A stretch of 64,000 bases of DNA from NCBI RefSeq assembly GCF_000276665.1, contig NW_004955472.1:10457445-10521444 (forward strand), in the 5' to 3' direction. The stretch is from Chinchilla lanigera (taxonomy: Eukaryota; Chordata; Mammalia; Rodentia; Chinchillidae). Below, piece after piece: positions 1 through 10,905 of this stretch (position 1 is the first letter of the stretch; every line of letters begins with the position of its first letter). Under the pieces are notes generated by a model that saw only the letters and a program-made list of their open reading frames with translations, searched no databases and was not told the origin of the DNA. A program made the translations under genes and the position numbers.

Positions 1-1745
1 GAACTGTGAGGTTGCATGGTCTGGGCCTACATCCCTAGACATGAGCTATGAAAAAAGGCGCGTCTGGTCCTTCTTAGAGCAACCGGAACTAATCCTATGG
101 AGTCAGGTGATGATCATCCATGGTGGAAGCACCTAGATGATAGGGCAGAAGGCAGTAACCTCAAAATTCCCAACATCCTTTAAAAAAAGAAGGATGTTTG
201 CGGTGCCTGATGAAGGCTGAGAAGCCAAACAATAATTTCCACTACAGGAATATAAAAATGTGTGTTTTGGGTTTCCAGGAAGATGGTGAAGAGCAGAAAA
301 AGAGATTTGGTGCCCAACAGTGGAATGGAATAATGTGAAGAAGAGAAGAAGGAGGAACGTGGGTCCTGAGGATGAGAAAGGATTGGAAGCAAGAACTGAA
401 TCCCATGGGGAGAGCAAAGAGACAGATATCAGTGCAAAAGGAGGTGGCAAGCAGTGCATTCTCCCTGCGCCCTGACTCACTGCATGGGAAGGCTGATTTG
501 AATCTGCAGATGCAAGGCAAATACTGGAGACTCCAGAGGCCTCCATGAAAAAATACAACAGTGAAACAGAGCAATGAACACAGAGGATTGCTGTGGCTCG
601 TGAGTTATCCAGATTCAGACATCACCCAGGAGAGGGTAAGTGGTTCACAGCCATCTTGGAGAAAGGTCAACTGAACTCAGAACTTGGAGCACCTGCAGAC
701 TGGTAGCTCCCAGTTTCAGGGTAACAGATAACAGAGTTCAAGTCAACAGGAGGTCAAGGAGCCATTCAAGTCTGCAGGAGGAACACAGAGTGGTACAGGC
801 TGGAAAAACTGGGTTCCAGCCTGACAGCCAATGAATAGCCTTAACTTCAGTGGAACTACAGTTGCAGGTTTTCTGGGATTATATACTGCCCCACTGGAAA
901 TCTACAGCTGGCTTGCTAGGATTAATCAACACAGATCTAGAATCTATCTGCCCACACTGTCTACCAGTGACAGCAGAAACAGAGCCTGAAGTAGACAAAT
1001 ATTTGCCTTTTTTATTTCATTTTTGTTTTAGGTTTTGTTCTCTTTTTTCTTGATTATTTGTTCTTGTTTTTATTTGAGTGTTAACATTGTATCTAGTTTT
1101 GTTGTTGTTGTTTTTATTTCTTCCTTCACTCTTTCCAGCCTAAGTTAGCATAATCTTCCTTTGTCCTCCAGAAGTGCTTCTAATCTCTTCTTATTCTTCT
1201 GTTTCTCCACCTTTCCCCCTGACTCCTTTTAAATTTTGTTCCCTGAATGTAAAATTGCAATATTGAGGGTTTATTTACTAAGAAAAATTTTCTGATTGGT
1301 TTTAAATTTTGTTATATAACCACAAATCTAGTTCACATGATTAAAGGTGGAAAATTAATAGTTACATCAGTTTGTCATTTTCTAGGCTCTGTTTGATGTT
1401 ATTGCTGTTGCTTTTTGCTATACTGCTTTAGTGAAGGTGACATCAATTTCTAATCAGCTGTTCTTCCTTGAATGCCATTACTGAAATGCTGAAGGTTCAT
1501 AAATAATACTATAGACCAGAGTCAGAGAACAAAGGGCTAAGTCAAATAGGTATAAACTTCTTGTTCCCAATAACTTGAAGAGGTAATATCTTTCAACAGA
1601 CTCAAAACCTCCTATACTTCCAAAACCTCTCTGAGGAGTAGTAATCTCCTAAGAGTTCTAATACTAGAAACAATGCTACCTGACACAAGAACCTAGGAAT
1701 TAAGCTTTAAAAAAAAAAAAGGAAACAAACAGACATTTAAGAAAG
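1..1745 (+). mobile_element. Probable 5' region of the old plus-strand L1 (host element)
   Basis: This stretch lies directly upstream of the degraded L1 ORF1 at 1746 on the same strand and contains no gene. It changes from a mixed-composition part (1-1000) to a T-rich part (1000-1260) with several TTTTTGTTTT-like runs. It is plausibly the 5' UTR and promoter region of the L1 that follows, but I cannot place the true 5' end or a target duplication. It could also be older flanking DNA. The short open frames on both strands here (for example minus 133-558) have low-complexity, serine/leucine-rich translations and are not genes. Confidence 0.35.
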
Positions 1746-2760
1746 ATGAAACCCCAGATTTTTAGTTCACCAAAGGTAAATCCAAGGGTCAATGAGGTGG
1801 AACAATTCAAAAGTCACTCACCTGGACTCTCTGAAGTTGAAGTAATGAAGCACATGAATGAGGCTGTAGAAAAAAAATCAAATCAAAAATAACTTCTCAG
1901 ATAACTACAGAGATATTGACCAAAAAGAAAGACATGCTTAGTGACTCTAGAACAGATACAGATTAAAAAAGAGATGCTTGGGAAAATGATGGAAACCAGG
2001 AACAGCCAAGATGGTAAAGAAATGAAACCCATGAAACAGATTCAAACAGATATTCAGGAGATCAAAAATTCCATTGAAAGTATACAAAGTAGAATGAGCC
2101 AATGTGAGGACATAGTATCAAATATAGAAGACAGAACTGTGGTAAGTGATCATGGAAGAAAAATTTCTTAAAAATAGCAAGAGGTCACAAAAAATCAATA
2201 TAAAGCTGCTAAATGATCAAAGAAGAATAGCAACATGGATCAGAGTTAATGAAAAAGCAAAGCAAAGAACAAATGACATAAAAAAAAAAAAACTTTTCAT
2301 AGAAAGCATGGCAGAAAACTTCCCAAGCAGGGGAAAAGAATTTGACAAGCAGAAAAATGAGGCATATAAAACTCCAATTAGACATAATCAAAAAAATCTA
2401 CACAAAGGCACATAAAGTCAAAATTCCAGATATTCAACACAGAAACAGAATATTAAAAGCAAATAGAGAAAAGAAATAAATCACCAATAAAGGAAAGCCT
2501 ATCAGAATCACAGCAGACTTCTCAACACAAACCCTCAAGTGAAGGAGAGCAGTAGAATATTTCAGCCCTGATAAGGAAACAACCTTCAACCCAGACCAAT
2601 ATAGCTCACAAAACTTTAAAATTCATGAACAAATAAGTACTTCCATGAAATCACATGAAAAAAATCATGACCACCAAGCCAGCACTCAGAAATGTTCTGG
2701 AGAACCAAAATGCTGGGAAGAGACAGTGTGGAGTATAATTCCACAAGCCCCAACAGAATG
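1746..2760 (+). pseudogene. L1 ORF1 (RNA-binding chaperone protein), degraded
   Basis: L1 ORF1 normally encodes a trimeric coiled-coil RNA chaperone that packages L1 RNA. An ATG at 1746 opens a recognisable N-terminal part. The frame then shifts: 1941-2171 carries a charged, heptad-rich coiled-coil segment, and 2146-2415 carries the start of the RRM region (MAENFP-like motif near 2308). The C-terminal part (about 2490-2710) keeps the family's order of motifs, including a TTKPAL-like end near 2670-2690, but across several stops and frameshifts. It cannot make a full protein. The family assignment is firm from motif order; the exact subfamily is unknown. Confidence 0.8.
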
Positions 2761-3944
2761 AGTCCATCAGGCAAGACAAGGAAGTAAACAGATCAGGGAA
2801 AAGAACCAACAACAGGAAAATAAAATGACAGTGGTAAGGCAATACATATCCCTTATAATCATCAGTATAAATTGTCTCAATTCACCACTCAAAAGAAACT
2901 GACTGGCAGAATGGATCAAAATGAAAGATTCAATAATATGCTCAATAAAAGAAACATGTTTAATTCAAAAAGAAATCCATAAACTAACAGTCAAGGGACG
3001 ACAAATAATATTCATGTGACAGGAACACAGAAGAAAGCAGGGATAACTATTTCATTTTCACACAAATTACATTTCACTCCAAGACTGATTAAGACAGATA
3101 AAGAAGGTCACTACATCCTTACAAAAGGAACAATTCAAGAGGAAGAGATAATAATCATGAACATATATGTACCAAATACGAATGCACACAACTATATAAA
3201 ACAAATATTAATGGACATGACAAATGTAATAAGCACTAGTAAAATTATAATGGGGAACCTCAATACCCCACTCTCACAAATAGACAGATCAAGTAGACAA
3301 AAATCAACAAAGAAATATCAGAACTGAACCAAGCTTTTGAACAAGTGGACTTAGTAGATATCTACTAAGTATTCCACCCCAGAACATCAGAATACACATT
3401 CTTCTTAGCTATACATGGGATATTCTCCAAAAAAGAGCACATACTAACTCATAATACATGTTTAAATAAATTAAAAGGAATTGAAATTATCCCATACATA
3501 TTATCAGACCACAAGGCAAAGAAATTGATAATCAATGGCAAAAGAAACTGCAATAAATCCATAAACACATGAAAATTAAATAACACCTTGAGGAACAACC
3601 AAGGGATCACAGAAAAAAATTTGAAAAGAAATTAGCAGGTTTCTACAATCAAACAATAATATTGATACAACATACCAGAATTTATGAGACACAATGAAAA
3701 CAAATCTAGGAGAAACTTAAAATAGTGAATTCTTATATCAGAAAAACTAAGTGAGCTCACATAAACAACCTAATGTTGAACCTCATGCTTCTACAAAAAG
3801 AAGAGCAAGTTAAGCTGAAAGCTCATACAACAGAGGAAATTATAAAGATCAAAGCAGAAATTAATGCAATAGAGACCAAGAAAACAATAGAAAGAATCAA
3901 TGAATCAGACTTGATTCTTTGAGAAGATTAAATAAAGTTGATGA

Positions 3945-4450
3945 ATGCTGTAATGGCTGACACATTGTGTCAACTTGAGAAGTTTGGAAGTTTAACTGAC
4001 AAATTTGGTACCAGGAATGGGGTTGTTGCTTTGACTGAACCTGATCATGTGGTTCAAGAGCCTTTGGGAATGGCTTGTGGGAAGAGCTTGGAAAGTTTCA
4101 GAGATGTCACCTCAAAGAGTAGCGCTGAAACTCCTTAGGTTCTTCTGTATGGGAGGTTCTGGTCAGAGCTCAGAAGATCAGAGGCTAATAGAAGTCCTGC
4201 TGGTAAAGACCAGGCTTGGGAGATTTCTGCTGGGATGAAGGACTGCATTGGGTGCTAGAATCCAGATGACGTGTGTTCAGACTTCTCAGAAAGTTTGTCT
4301 ACACTTTGCTCATGTCCAGAGACTTTACCTGAGATTAGTATTAAGGGTGGTAGACTAATTAATCTGGCAGAAGAAATTTCAAAGCAGTCAAATCTTGAGG
4401 TGGAGGCATGGATATTGTTGAGCAATTTTAGCCAGATTTATGTTGTAAAT
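3945..4450 (+). mobile_element. MaLR (ERVL-type) fragment inserted in the host L1 ORF2
   Basis: The L1 ORF2 reading is broken by about 500 bp of unrelated sequence. It starts TGTAATGGCTGACAC (3948 on), resembling a MaLR LTR start. It passes quickly to TTTGGTACCAGGAATGGGG (4003 on), the typical opening of MaLR internal sequence, and continues with an AATCTGGCAGAAGAAATTTC motif (4361-4380) that I associate with MaLR internals. Most of the LTR is missing. L1 coding resemblance resumes near 4455. MaLR elements are non-autonomous LTR retrotransposons with no real coding capacity; the open frames here (3938-4561) are incidental. Confidence 0.6.
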
Positions 4451-5198
4451 CAAGAGAAAAGACTCAAGTCCATGCCATTAAGAATGAAAATGATGAAGTC
4501 AAAGAGATCCTGCAGAAATCCAAAAGATCATGAATACCTATTTAAAGAATTTGTATTCTAATAAGATGAAAAACACAGAAGAAATTGATAAATTGCTAAA
4601 TACATATTAAGTACCAGTGCAGAATCAGGAAGACATAAAAACTCCAAATAAACCAAGATCAGTCAATGAAATTTAAGATGTAATTAAAAACCTACCACAA
4701 AGAAAACCTAGAATCTGATGGATTCACTACCAAACTCTACAAGAAATTCACAGAAAATCTAAGGCTGCTACTTCTAAACTCCTTAATGAAATTGACAGGA
4801 AAGCAATACCCCCAGGTTCATTCCTGGAAGCAAGCATTACCTTGATACTAAACTCAGGGAAAAATCCAGACCAATCTCCTTAATGAACATGGATGCAAAA
4901 AATCCTGAATAAGATACTCACAAACAAAATCTTTCAAATCATGAAGAAGATTATACACCATGACCAAGTAGGATTGATTTCAGGGATGTAGGGATGGTTC
5001 AACATCTGCACATCAATAAATGTCATATACCACATTAACAGAGCCAAGGACAAAAAACATATGATCATCTCAATAGATGCAGAAAAAGTTTTTTTACAAA
5101 ATCCAACACTCATTCATGATAAAAACCCAACAGAAAATCAAAATAGATGGTCTTTACCTCAAGCTTATAAAAGCCATCTATGAAAAATCAACAGCAAG

Positions 5199-5208
5199 CA
5201 TCATTCTA
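5199..5208. repeat. Left target-site duplication of the nested insertion
   Basis: CATCATTCTA here is repeated exactly at 10906-10915. Extending leftward gives AGCAAG versus AGCCAA, so the duplication may be 16 bp with two differences. These positions are the same point of ORF2 in the two halves of the plus-strand L1. This is what L1 target-primed insertion leaves. A short T run (5209-5214) follows immediately, as expected for the tail of a minus-strand insert. Confidence 0.7.
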
Positions 5209-5214
5209 TTTTTT

Positions 5215-5458
5215 AAACAGTAAAGAAGACAAAATAACAATAACCAAGACAAAAACAAAACAACACAAATGGTACAGAATTTCAAAACAAGGTGATATGA
5301 AGTTAACAATGGTTGTTACATCACATATGGTTACCTTCAACAAAGTTGCTCAGATTATTAGATGTAAGAATGCAAGACTGATGAAACAGTCAAGGAGAAT
5401 AAAAGATAATAAAAAACATTTAAAATGGTACAGAGTTTCACTAATCAAGGTAATAGGG
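5215..5458. repeat. A-rich tandem repeat (unit about 156-169 bp) at the gap edge
   Basis: A first unit (5215-5383) and a partial second unit (5384-5458, running into the N gap) share two anchors. AAACAGT starts at 5215 and again at 5384 (169 bp apart). AAATGGTACAGA-TTTCA starts at 5267 and again at 5423 (156 bp apart), so the units differ by an indel of about 13 bp. A diverged relative lies at about 62985-63120, sharing CAAGGTGATA and TTAACAATGG in the same order. It could be an unrecognised 3' UTR repeat of the minus-strand L1 or a small satellite-like family. The true copy number is hidden by the gap. Confidence 0.5.
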
Positions 5459-6128
5459 NNNNNNNNNNNNNNNNNNNNNNNNNNNNNNNNNNNNNNNNNN
5501 NNNNNNNNNNNNNNNNNNNNNNNNNNNNNNNNNNNNNNNNNNNNNNNNNNNNNNNNNNNNNNNNNNNNNNNNNNNNNNNNNNNNNNNNNNNNNNNNNNNN
5601 NNNNNNNNNNNNNNNNNNNNNNNNNNNNNNNNNNNNNNNNNNNNNNNNNNNNNNNNNNNNNNNNNNNNNNNNNNNNNNNNNNNNNNNNNNNNNNNNNNNN
5701 NNNNNNNNNNNNNNNNNNNNNNNNNNNNNNNNNNNNNNNNNNNNNNNNNNNNNNNNNNNNNNNNNNNNNNNNNNNNNNNNNNNNNNNNNNNNNNNNNNNN
5801 NNNNNNNNNNNNNNNNNNNNNNNNNNNNNNNNNNNNNNNNNNNNNNNNNNNNNNNNNNNNNNNNNNNNNNNNNNNNNNNNNNNNNNNNNNNNNNNNNNNN
5901 NNNNNNNNNNNNNNNNNNNNNNNNNNNNNNNNNNNNNNNNNNNNNNNNNNNNNNNNNNNNNNNNNNNNNNNNNNNNNNNNNNNNNNNNNNNNNNNNNNNN
6001 NNNNNNNNNNNNNNNNNNNNNNNNNNNNNNNNNNNNNNNNNNNNNNNNNNNNNNNNNNNNNNNNNNNNNNNNNNNNNNNNNNNNNNNNNNNNNNNNNNNN
6101 NNNNNNNNNNNNNNNNNNNNNNNNNNNN
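5459..6128. other. Assembly gap (670 N)
   Basis: Every base is N. Long open frames spanning it (for example 5180-6190) are artefacts. The flanking sequence implies that it hides the end of ORF2 and much of the 3' UTR of the minus-strand L1, plus an unknown amount of the tandem repeat that enters it from the left. Confidence 1.
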
Positions 6129-9100
6129 TGGTTGACTTCTTGATGATAGCCATCCTTTCTTGGGTGAGATGGAATCTCAGTGTGGTTTAATTTGCATTTC
6201 GTGAATGACCAAGGAGGTTGAACAATTTTTTCATATATTTATTTGCCATTTGTATTTCTTCATCTGAGAAGTGTGCATTCATTTCAGAGGCTTTTTTTTT
6301 TTGAGTCTTTGAATTTAGGGGATCTAATTTTTTAAAATTCTTTATATATTCTAGACAGAAGTCCTTTGTCTGAAGGACAGTTGGTTAAAATTTTTTCCCA
6401 ATTCATGGGTTTTCGTTTTGCTCTGCTGATTTCCTTTGATGTGCAAAAAACTTTCAATAAGTTGAGATCCAAGTTGTTGATTCATTGAAGTATTTCTCAT
6501 GCAGTTTCACTTTGTTCATGAACTCTCTGCCTACCCCTAGGCCTTCAAGATATTTGCATGCGTTCTCCTCCAGTAGTTTTAGTATTTCTGTTTTAATATT
6601 TAGATTTTTGATCCATTTTGACTTTAGTTTAGTGTATGGTGATAGACTTAGGTCTAGTTTTAGTCTTCAGCATGTGGAAAGACAGTTTTCCAGGACTATT
6701 TGTTAAAGAGGGTATCCTTCTTCCAGTAAATATGTTTGGTCCCTTTGTCAAACATAAAGTGGCTCAGTGTGTTTGCCATTACATTTGCATCCTCAAGTCT
6801 ACTCCATTGATCCTCTGTTCTGCTTTTTTTTTTTTGCCAGTACCATGCTAATTTTATCACAGTACCTTTGCAATATAATTTCAACTCAGGAATTGTGATG
6901 CCTCCTACCTTGCCTTTGCTGTCCAGGAATGCTTTTGCTATTTTAGGTCCTTTCTGGTTCCAGACATATTTTAGAAATGTTTTCTCTAGATCTGTGAGGC
7001 ATATTAATGGTATTTTGATTGCAATTGCATTGAATCTGTTTAACAATTTTGGGAGTATGCTCATTTTCACAATGTTGCTTCTACCTATCCATGAGCAAGA
7101 AATATCTTTCCATTTTCTGAAATCCTCTTTGATTCCCTTTTTCAGACTACCATAATTGTCACTGTATAGATCATTTTTTTCCTTTGTTAGATTCATTCCT
7201 ATGTATTTCATTTTTTTGGATACTATTAGGAAAGGTGTGGTTTCCCTAATTTCTCTCAGTCTGTTTGTTGTTTTTATACAGGAATGCTATTGATTTTGGA
7301 GTGTTGACTTTTTATCCAGCTATGCTACTGAATTTGTTTATAAATTCTAGGAGTATTTTAGTAGAGTTTTTGGAGTCTTCCATGCAGAGGATCATGTCAT
7401 CTGCAAATAATGATGATTTCTCTTCTTCTTTTCAATACTTATTTGTCTTATTTATCTCTCTTGTCTAATTGCTCTAGCTAATGTTTCCAGAACTATATTG
7501 AATAGGTGAAGTTACAGTGGAGATCTTTGTCTTCTTCTTGATTTTAAAATGAAAGCTTTCAGTGTTTGTTCATTTAGTATGATGTTGGCTGTTGGTTTGT
7601 CATAGATGGCTTTGATCAGATTGAGGTAAAGACCATTTATTTTGATTTTCTGTAGGGTTTTTATCATGAATGAGTGTTGGACTTTGTCAAAAGCTTTTTC
7701 TTCATCGATGGAGATAATCACGTGATTTTTTTGTCTTTGGCTCTGTTAATATGGTGTATTACATTTACTGATTTGCATATATTGAACCATCCCTGCATTC
7801 CTGGGATGAACTCCACTTTGTCATGGTGTATAATCTTCTTGATGATGTGTTGCATTCTGTTTGCTAGTAATTTACTGAGGATTTTTACATCTGTGTTCAT
7901 TAGAGAGATTGGCATGTAGTTCTCTTTTTTGGTTGAGTTTCTCTGGTTTTGGTATCAGAGTAATATTTGCTTCTATGAATGAGTTAGGGAGGATTGATTC
8001 ACTTTCAATTTCATTAGAGAGTTTCAGAAGAATGGGCATTAAATCATCCCTAAATTTCTTGTAGAATTCAGCTGTCAACTGATCAGGCAGTGGGGTCTTC
8101 TTTGTTTGTAAGTTTTTAATTACATTTTCAATTTCATTGACAGATATTGCATTATTCAGAATTTTTATATCTTCTTCATTCATCTTTAGCAGTTCATATG
8201 TATCTAGGAATCTGTACATTTCTTCCATGTTTTCCATCCTGTGAGAGAAAAGACTTCTGAAAGTGATATTGTTGAATTTCTGAATTTCCATAGGATCTGT
8301 ACTGGTATCACCCTTTTCATTCCTTATTACATGAATATGAGTTTTTTCTTTCCTTTTTTGATAAAGTTGGCTAGGGGACTAGCAATTTTATTTATTCTTT
8401 CAAAGAAACAACTCTTTGATTCACTAATTCTTTGTTTTGTTTTCTTAGTCTCTATTGCATTAATTTCTGTGATAATTTTTATAATTTCTTGCCTTCTTTG
8501 GGCTTGACTTGCTCTTCTTTTTCTAGAAGCTTGAGGTGCAGCATGAGATTATTTTTGTTGTTGTTGTTCTGTTTTCCTTATGTGCGATTCACCACTATAA
8601 ATTTCCCTCTTAGGGTTACTTTCATTGTATCCCACAGATTCCAGTAAGTTGTATATATATTTTTGTTTGATTGTAAATACTGCTTCATATCTACTTCAGT
8701 TTCCTCTGTGACCCATTGGTTGTTCAAGAGGGTGTTATTTAATGTCCATGTGTTTATGGAGTTTTTGCAATTTCTTTTGTCAGTAATTTCCAGTTTCTTT
8801 GCACTATGGTCAGATAATATGCATGAGATAATTTCAATTATTTTGCATTTACTTAAGCATCTTCTATGTGCTAGTATATGGTCTATTTTGGAGAACAATC
8901 CATGTACAACTGAGAAGAATGTATATTCTGATGTTATTGGGTGGAACACTCTGTAAACATCTACTAAGTCCACTTGTTCACAATTTTGGCTTAGGTCTGT
9001 TATTTCTTTGTTGATTTTTAGCCTGATTGATCTATCTCTCTGTGACAATGGGTTTTTAATGTCCTCCATTACATTTGTGTTATTCCTTATTTGATTTTCC

Positions 9101-9492
9101 ATGTCTGTTAATATTTGTCTCATATAGCTGGATGCTCCCATATTGGGTGCATATATATTTATGGTTGTTATCTCTTCCTCTTGTAGTTTTCCTCTAACCA
9201 GTATGTAGTGACCTCTTTAGCTCCTTTGATCATTCTTCATTTGTAGTTCACATTGTCTGCAATAGAATAGCTACCCCTGATTTTTTCTGGATTCCTGTCA
9301 CAAACAGTATTGTTTTCCATCCTTTTACTTTTAGTCTATGAATTTCCTTTTGAATTAATGTGTTTCTTGTATACAGCATATTGTTGGATTTTGTTTCTTA
9401 ATCCACTGTGTCAGTCTGCTTGCTTTGATTGGTGAATTGAGGTCATTTATATTGGTGATTTCAACTGATGTGTACTGGCTTATCTTTATCAT
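6129..9492 (-). pseudogene. L1 ORF2 of the nested minus-strand element, degraded but recognisable throughout
   Basis: This is the endonuclease/reverse transcriptase ORF of a second L1, read leftward from an ATG at 9492. The endonuclease part covers about 9490-8580, with open piece 9141-8578 including EYTFF, SKIDHIL and SDHSAKKLE motifs. RT motifs follow: TAEFYKKF-like in 8291-7872, [15 protein letters not shown] in 7915-7718, and [13 protein letters not shown] in 7721-7512. The catalytic FADD is intact at 7407-7396. The C-terminal part (7211-6696) has CSWIGR, YVWNQK and AWYWQKK-like motifs. The last readable motif, RMAIIKKS, lies at the edge of the gap. Several frameshifts and stops separate these pieces, so no full protein is possible. 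Compared with the plus-strand L1 around it, this copy is better preserved, consistent with being the later insertion. Confidence 0.9.
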
Positions 9493-9601
9493 GTTATTTT
9501 CTTGCTGTTAGTTCCCTAGTTTTCCCCTTTATTTAATTGCTTGCCATGTTTGGTGATTCCATTCTATTGTTGATCTTGAAGTTGTGGTTATTTTTATCTT
9601 T

Positions 9602-10596
9602 TTATTGAATACCTTGCAGTACTCTTTTTAAGGTGGGTTTGGTGGTCATGAATTTCTTCAGTTGTTCTTTATTGTGGAAGTAATTCATTTCTCCATTACT
9701 TTTAAAGGATAGTATTTCAGGATACATCAACATGGTTTGGAAGTTCTTTTCTTTCAGGACCTGAAATACCTCACTCAAAGCTCTTCTTGACTTGATGGTT
9801 TGTGTTGTGAACTCTGCCATGATTCTGATGGGCTTTCCTTTATAAGTGATCTGTTTCTTTTCTCTAATGGCTTTTAATATTCTGTTCTTTTGCTGCATAT
9901 CTGGGATCTTGATTATTACATGTCTAGGTGTAGATTTATTCTGGTATGGTTAATTGCATTTCTATATGCTTCTCTGATCTGTATGTCAGCTTATTCTCCA
10001 ATGCTTGGAAAATTTTCTGATACTACTTCTGCAAATAGTCATTTTATGTCATCCATGTTCACTTCTCCTATTTCATTGACATCTATTAGTGTTATATTAT
10101 TTTTCTTTGCCTCATCTTACAGCTGTGGAATTGTTAATTCCTAGTTTCTTGTCATTTTTAAGAGACTTTTCCTTTTGCGATAGCTAGCTGCAACACTGTC
10201 TTCAAGGTCAGAAAGTCTATCTTCAGTTCAAGCAGTTTTGCCAGGTTCCCATGGAATTTTTAATTTTCTGGGTACCTGTCTAAATATGTTTCATGCACTC
10301 ATTCTTTCCTATATTGTTCATTTAATGTTTCCATCATTTTTCTCTTCTCCTCTATCTTTTTATTTATGTCTTCTTTAATTAATATTAGATGTGCTGAGCA
10401 ATTCCTTCATTATTGTTGTCATTTCTTTTTTTATCTGAGAGATTATTTCTGATCTGATTTTTTCTATGGTGTGATGGAGCTCTTTCTTTACTTCCATTGC
10501 TATCATTTCAGAAATTTCAGGCGTGTGACTTCCACATTCTTCTATGTCAATGTCTCCTGGACATGTTCTGTGTGGGCTGGACATCTGAGACTGCAT
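9602..10596 (-). pseudogene. L1 ORF1 of the nested minus-strand element, degraded
   Basis: ORF1 of the minus-strand L1 is read from an ATG at 10596. The N-terminal open piece (10596-10375) is acidic and then heptad-rich (EVKKELHHTIEKIRSEI), as expected for the coiled coil. The middle (about 10370-9900) is disrupted. The C-terminal domain (9898-9602) is open and carries KGKPIRIMAEF, VLKEKNFQ and the terminal MTTKPTLKRVLQGI motif typical of the L1 ORF1 C-terminal domain. About 110 bp separate its end from the ORF2 start at 9492, the normal L1 spacing. It is a pseudogene because of the broken middle. Confidence 0.85.
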
Positions 10597-10641
10597 TTTG
10601 CTCCTTCATTTGACATTTTCAAAGCTTCTGACATTCACCAG

Positions 10642-10905
10642 GGCTCAGCATCACTCCTGTGATAGTGGAGAGGTGGGGTGCCACTCACTGAGGCCCTATA
10701 GTTTCCTGGGGCTCAGCATCTCTCCCAAAATGGTGAGGGGTCGGGGGTGGCTCACCAAGGCTCCCAGAGTTCACTGGGGCTCAAGGTCACTAGCACAGTG
10801 GTGGGGGTCCAGAACACAGCTCACCAAGGACCCTGAAACTGTCCTGAGTTCAGCTCCACTCCACACCTGTGGGGTTGTGGGGCATGGTTCACAGAATTTA
10901 GCCAA
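10642..10905 (-). repeat. Four GC-rich tandem units at the 5' end of the nested L1 (monomer-like)
   Basis: GGCTCAGCATC-like starts occur at 10642, 10709 and 10778, with a weaker AGTTCAGCTCC start at 10847, giving spacings of 67, 69 and 69 bp. Each unit has a CTCACCAAGG or CACTCACTGAGG core and ends near a cACTGG/cCTGG motif. The units lie directly upstream of ORF1 of the minus-strand L1, where many rodent L1s carry promoter monomers. A promoter role is inferred from position only. The tract is far more GC-rich than its surroundings and ends at the right target duplication. Confidence 0.6.

Larger units (their letters stand above)
2825..5208 (+). pseudogene. L1 ORF2, 5' part (endonuclease and first half of RT), degraded
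   Basis: ORF2 encodes the AP-like endonuclease and reverse transcriptase of L1. An ATG at 2825 begins the LNSPxKR-type endonuclease start. The clearest open piece is 3016-3327, with KTDKEGHY, NIYVPN and MGNLNTPLSQIDRS motifs of the endonuclease fold. The reading continues through EYTFF- and SDH-like motifs near 3390-3520. After an inserted MaLR fragment (3945-4450) it resumes with an EIQKI-like motif near 4510, the MQGWFN-like region near 4985 and the ISIDAEK motif near 5070. It stops dead at 5208, inside the ASIIL-like motif, where a later element has inserted. Many stops and frameshifts make it non-functional. The remainder of the same ORF is at 10906-12760. Confidence 0.85.

Noticed and set aside
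133..558. 141-codon minus-strand open frame
   Set aside because: Low-complexity serine/leucine/phenylalanine-rich translation, no motif, opposite strand of a probable L1 5' region.
5215..5458. Centromeric satellite
   Set aside because: Only one and a half units are visible and the surroundings are an ordinary nested L1. The unit length alone is not evidence.
5180..6190. Longest open frame (336 codons), and two similar ones on both strands
   Set aside because: They exist only because the 670 Ns contain no stops; most of the translation is X.
10642..10905. CRISPR-like regularly spaced repeats
   Set aside because: Units are contiguous, imperfect and 67-69 bp with no conserved repeat/unique spacer pattern, and the genome is mammalian. 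They are L1 5' units.
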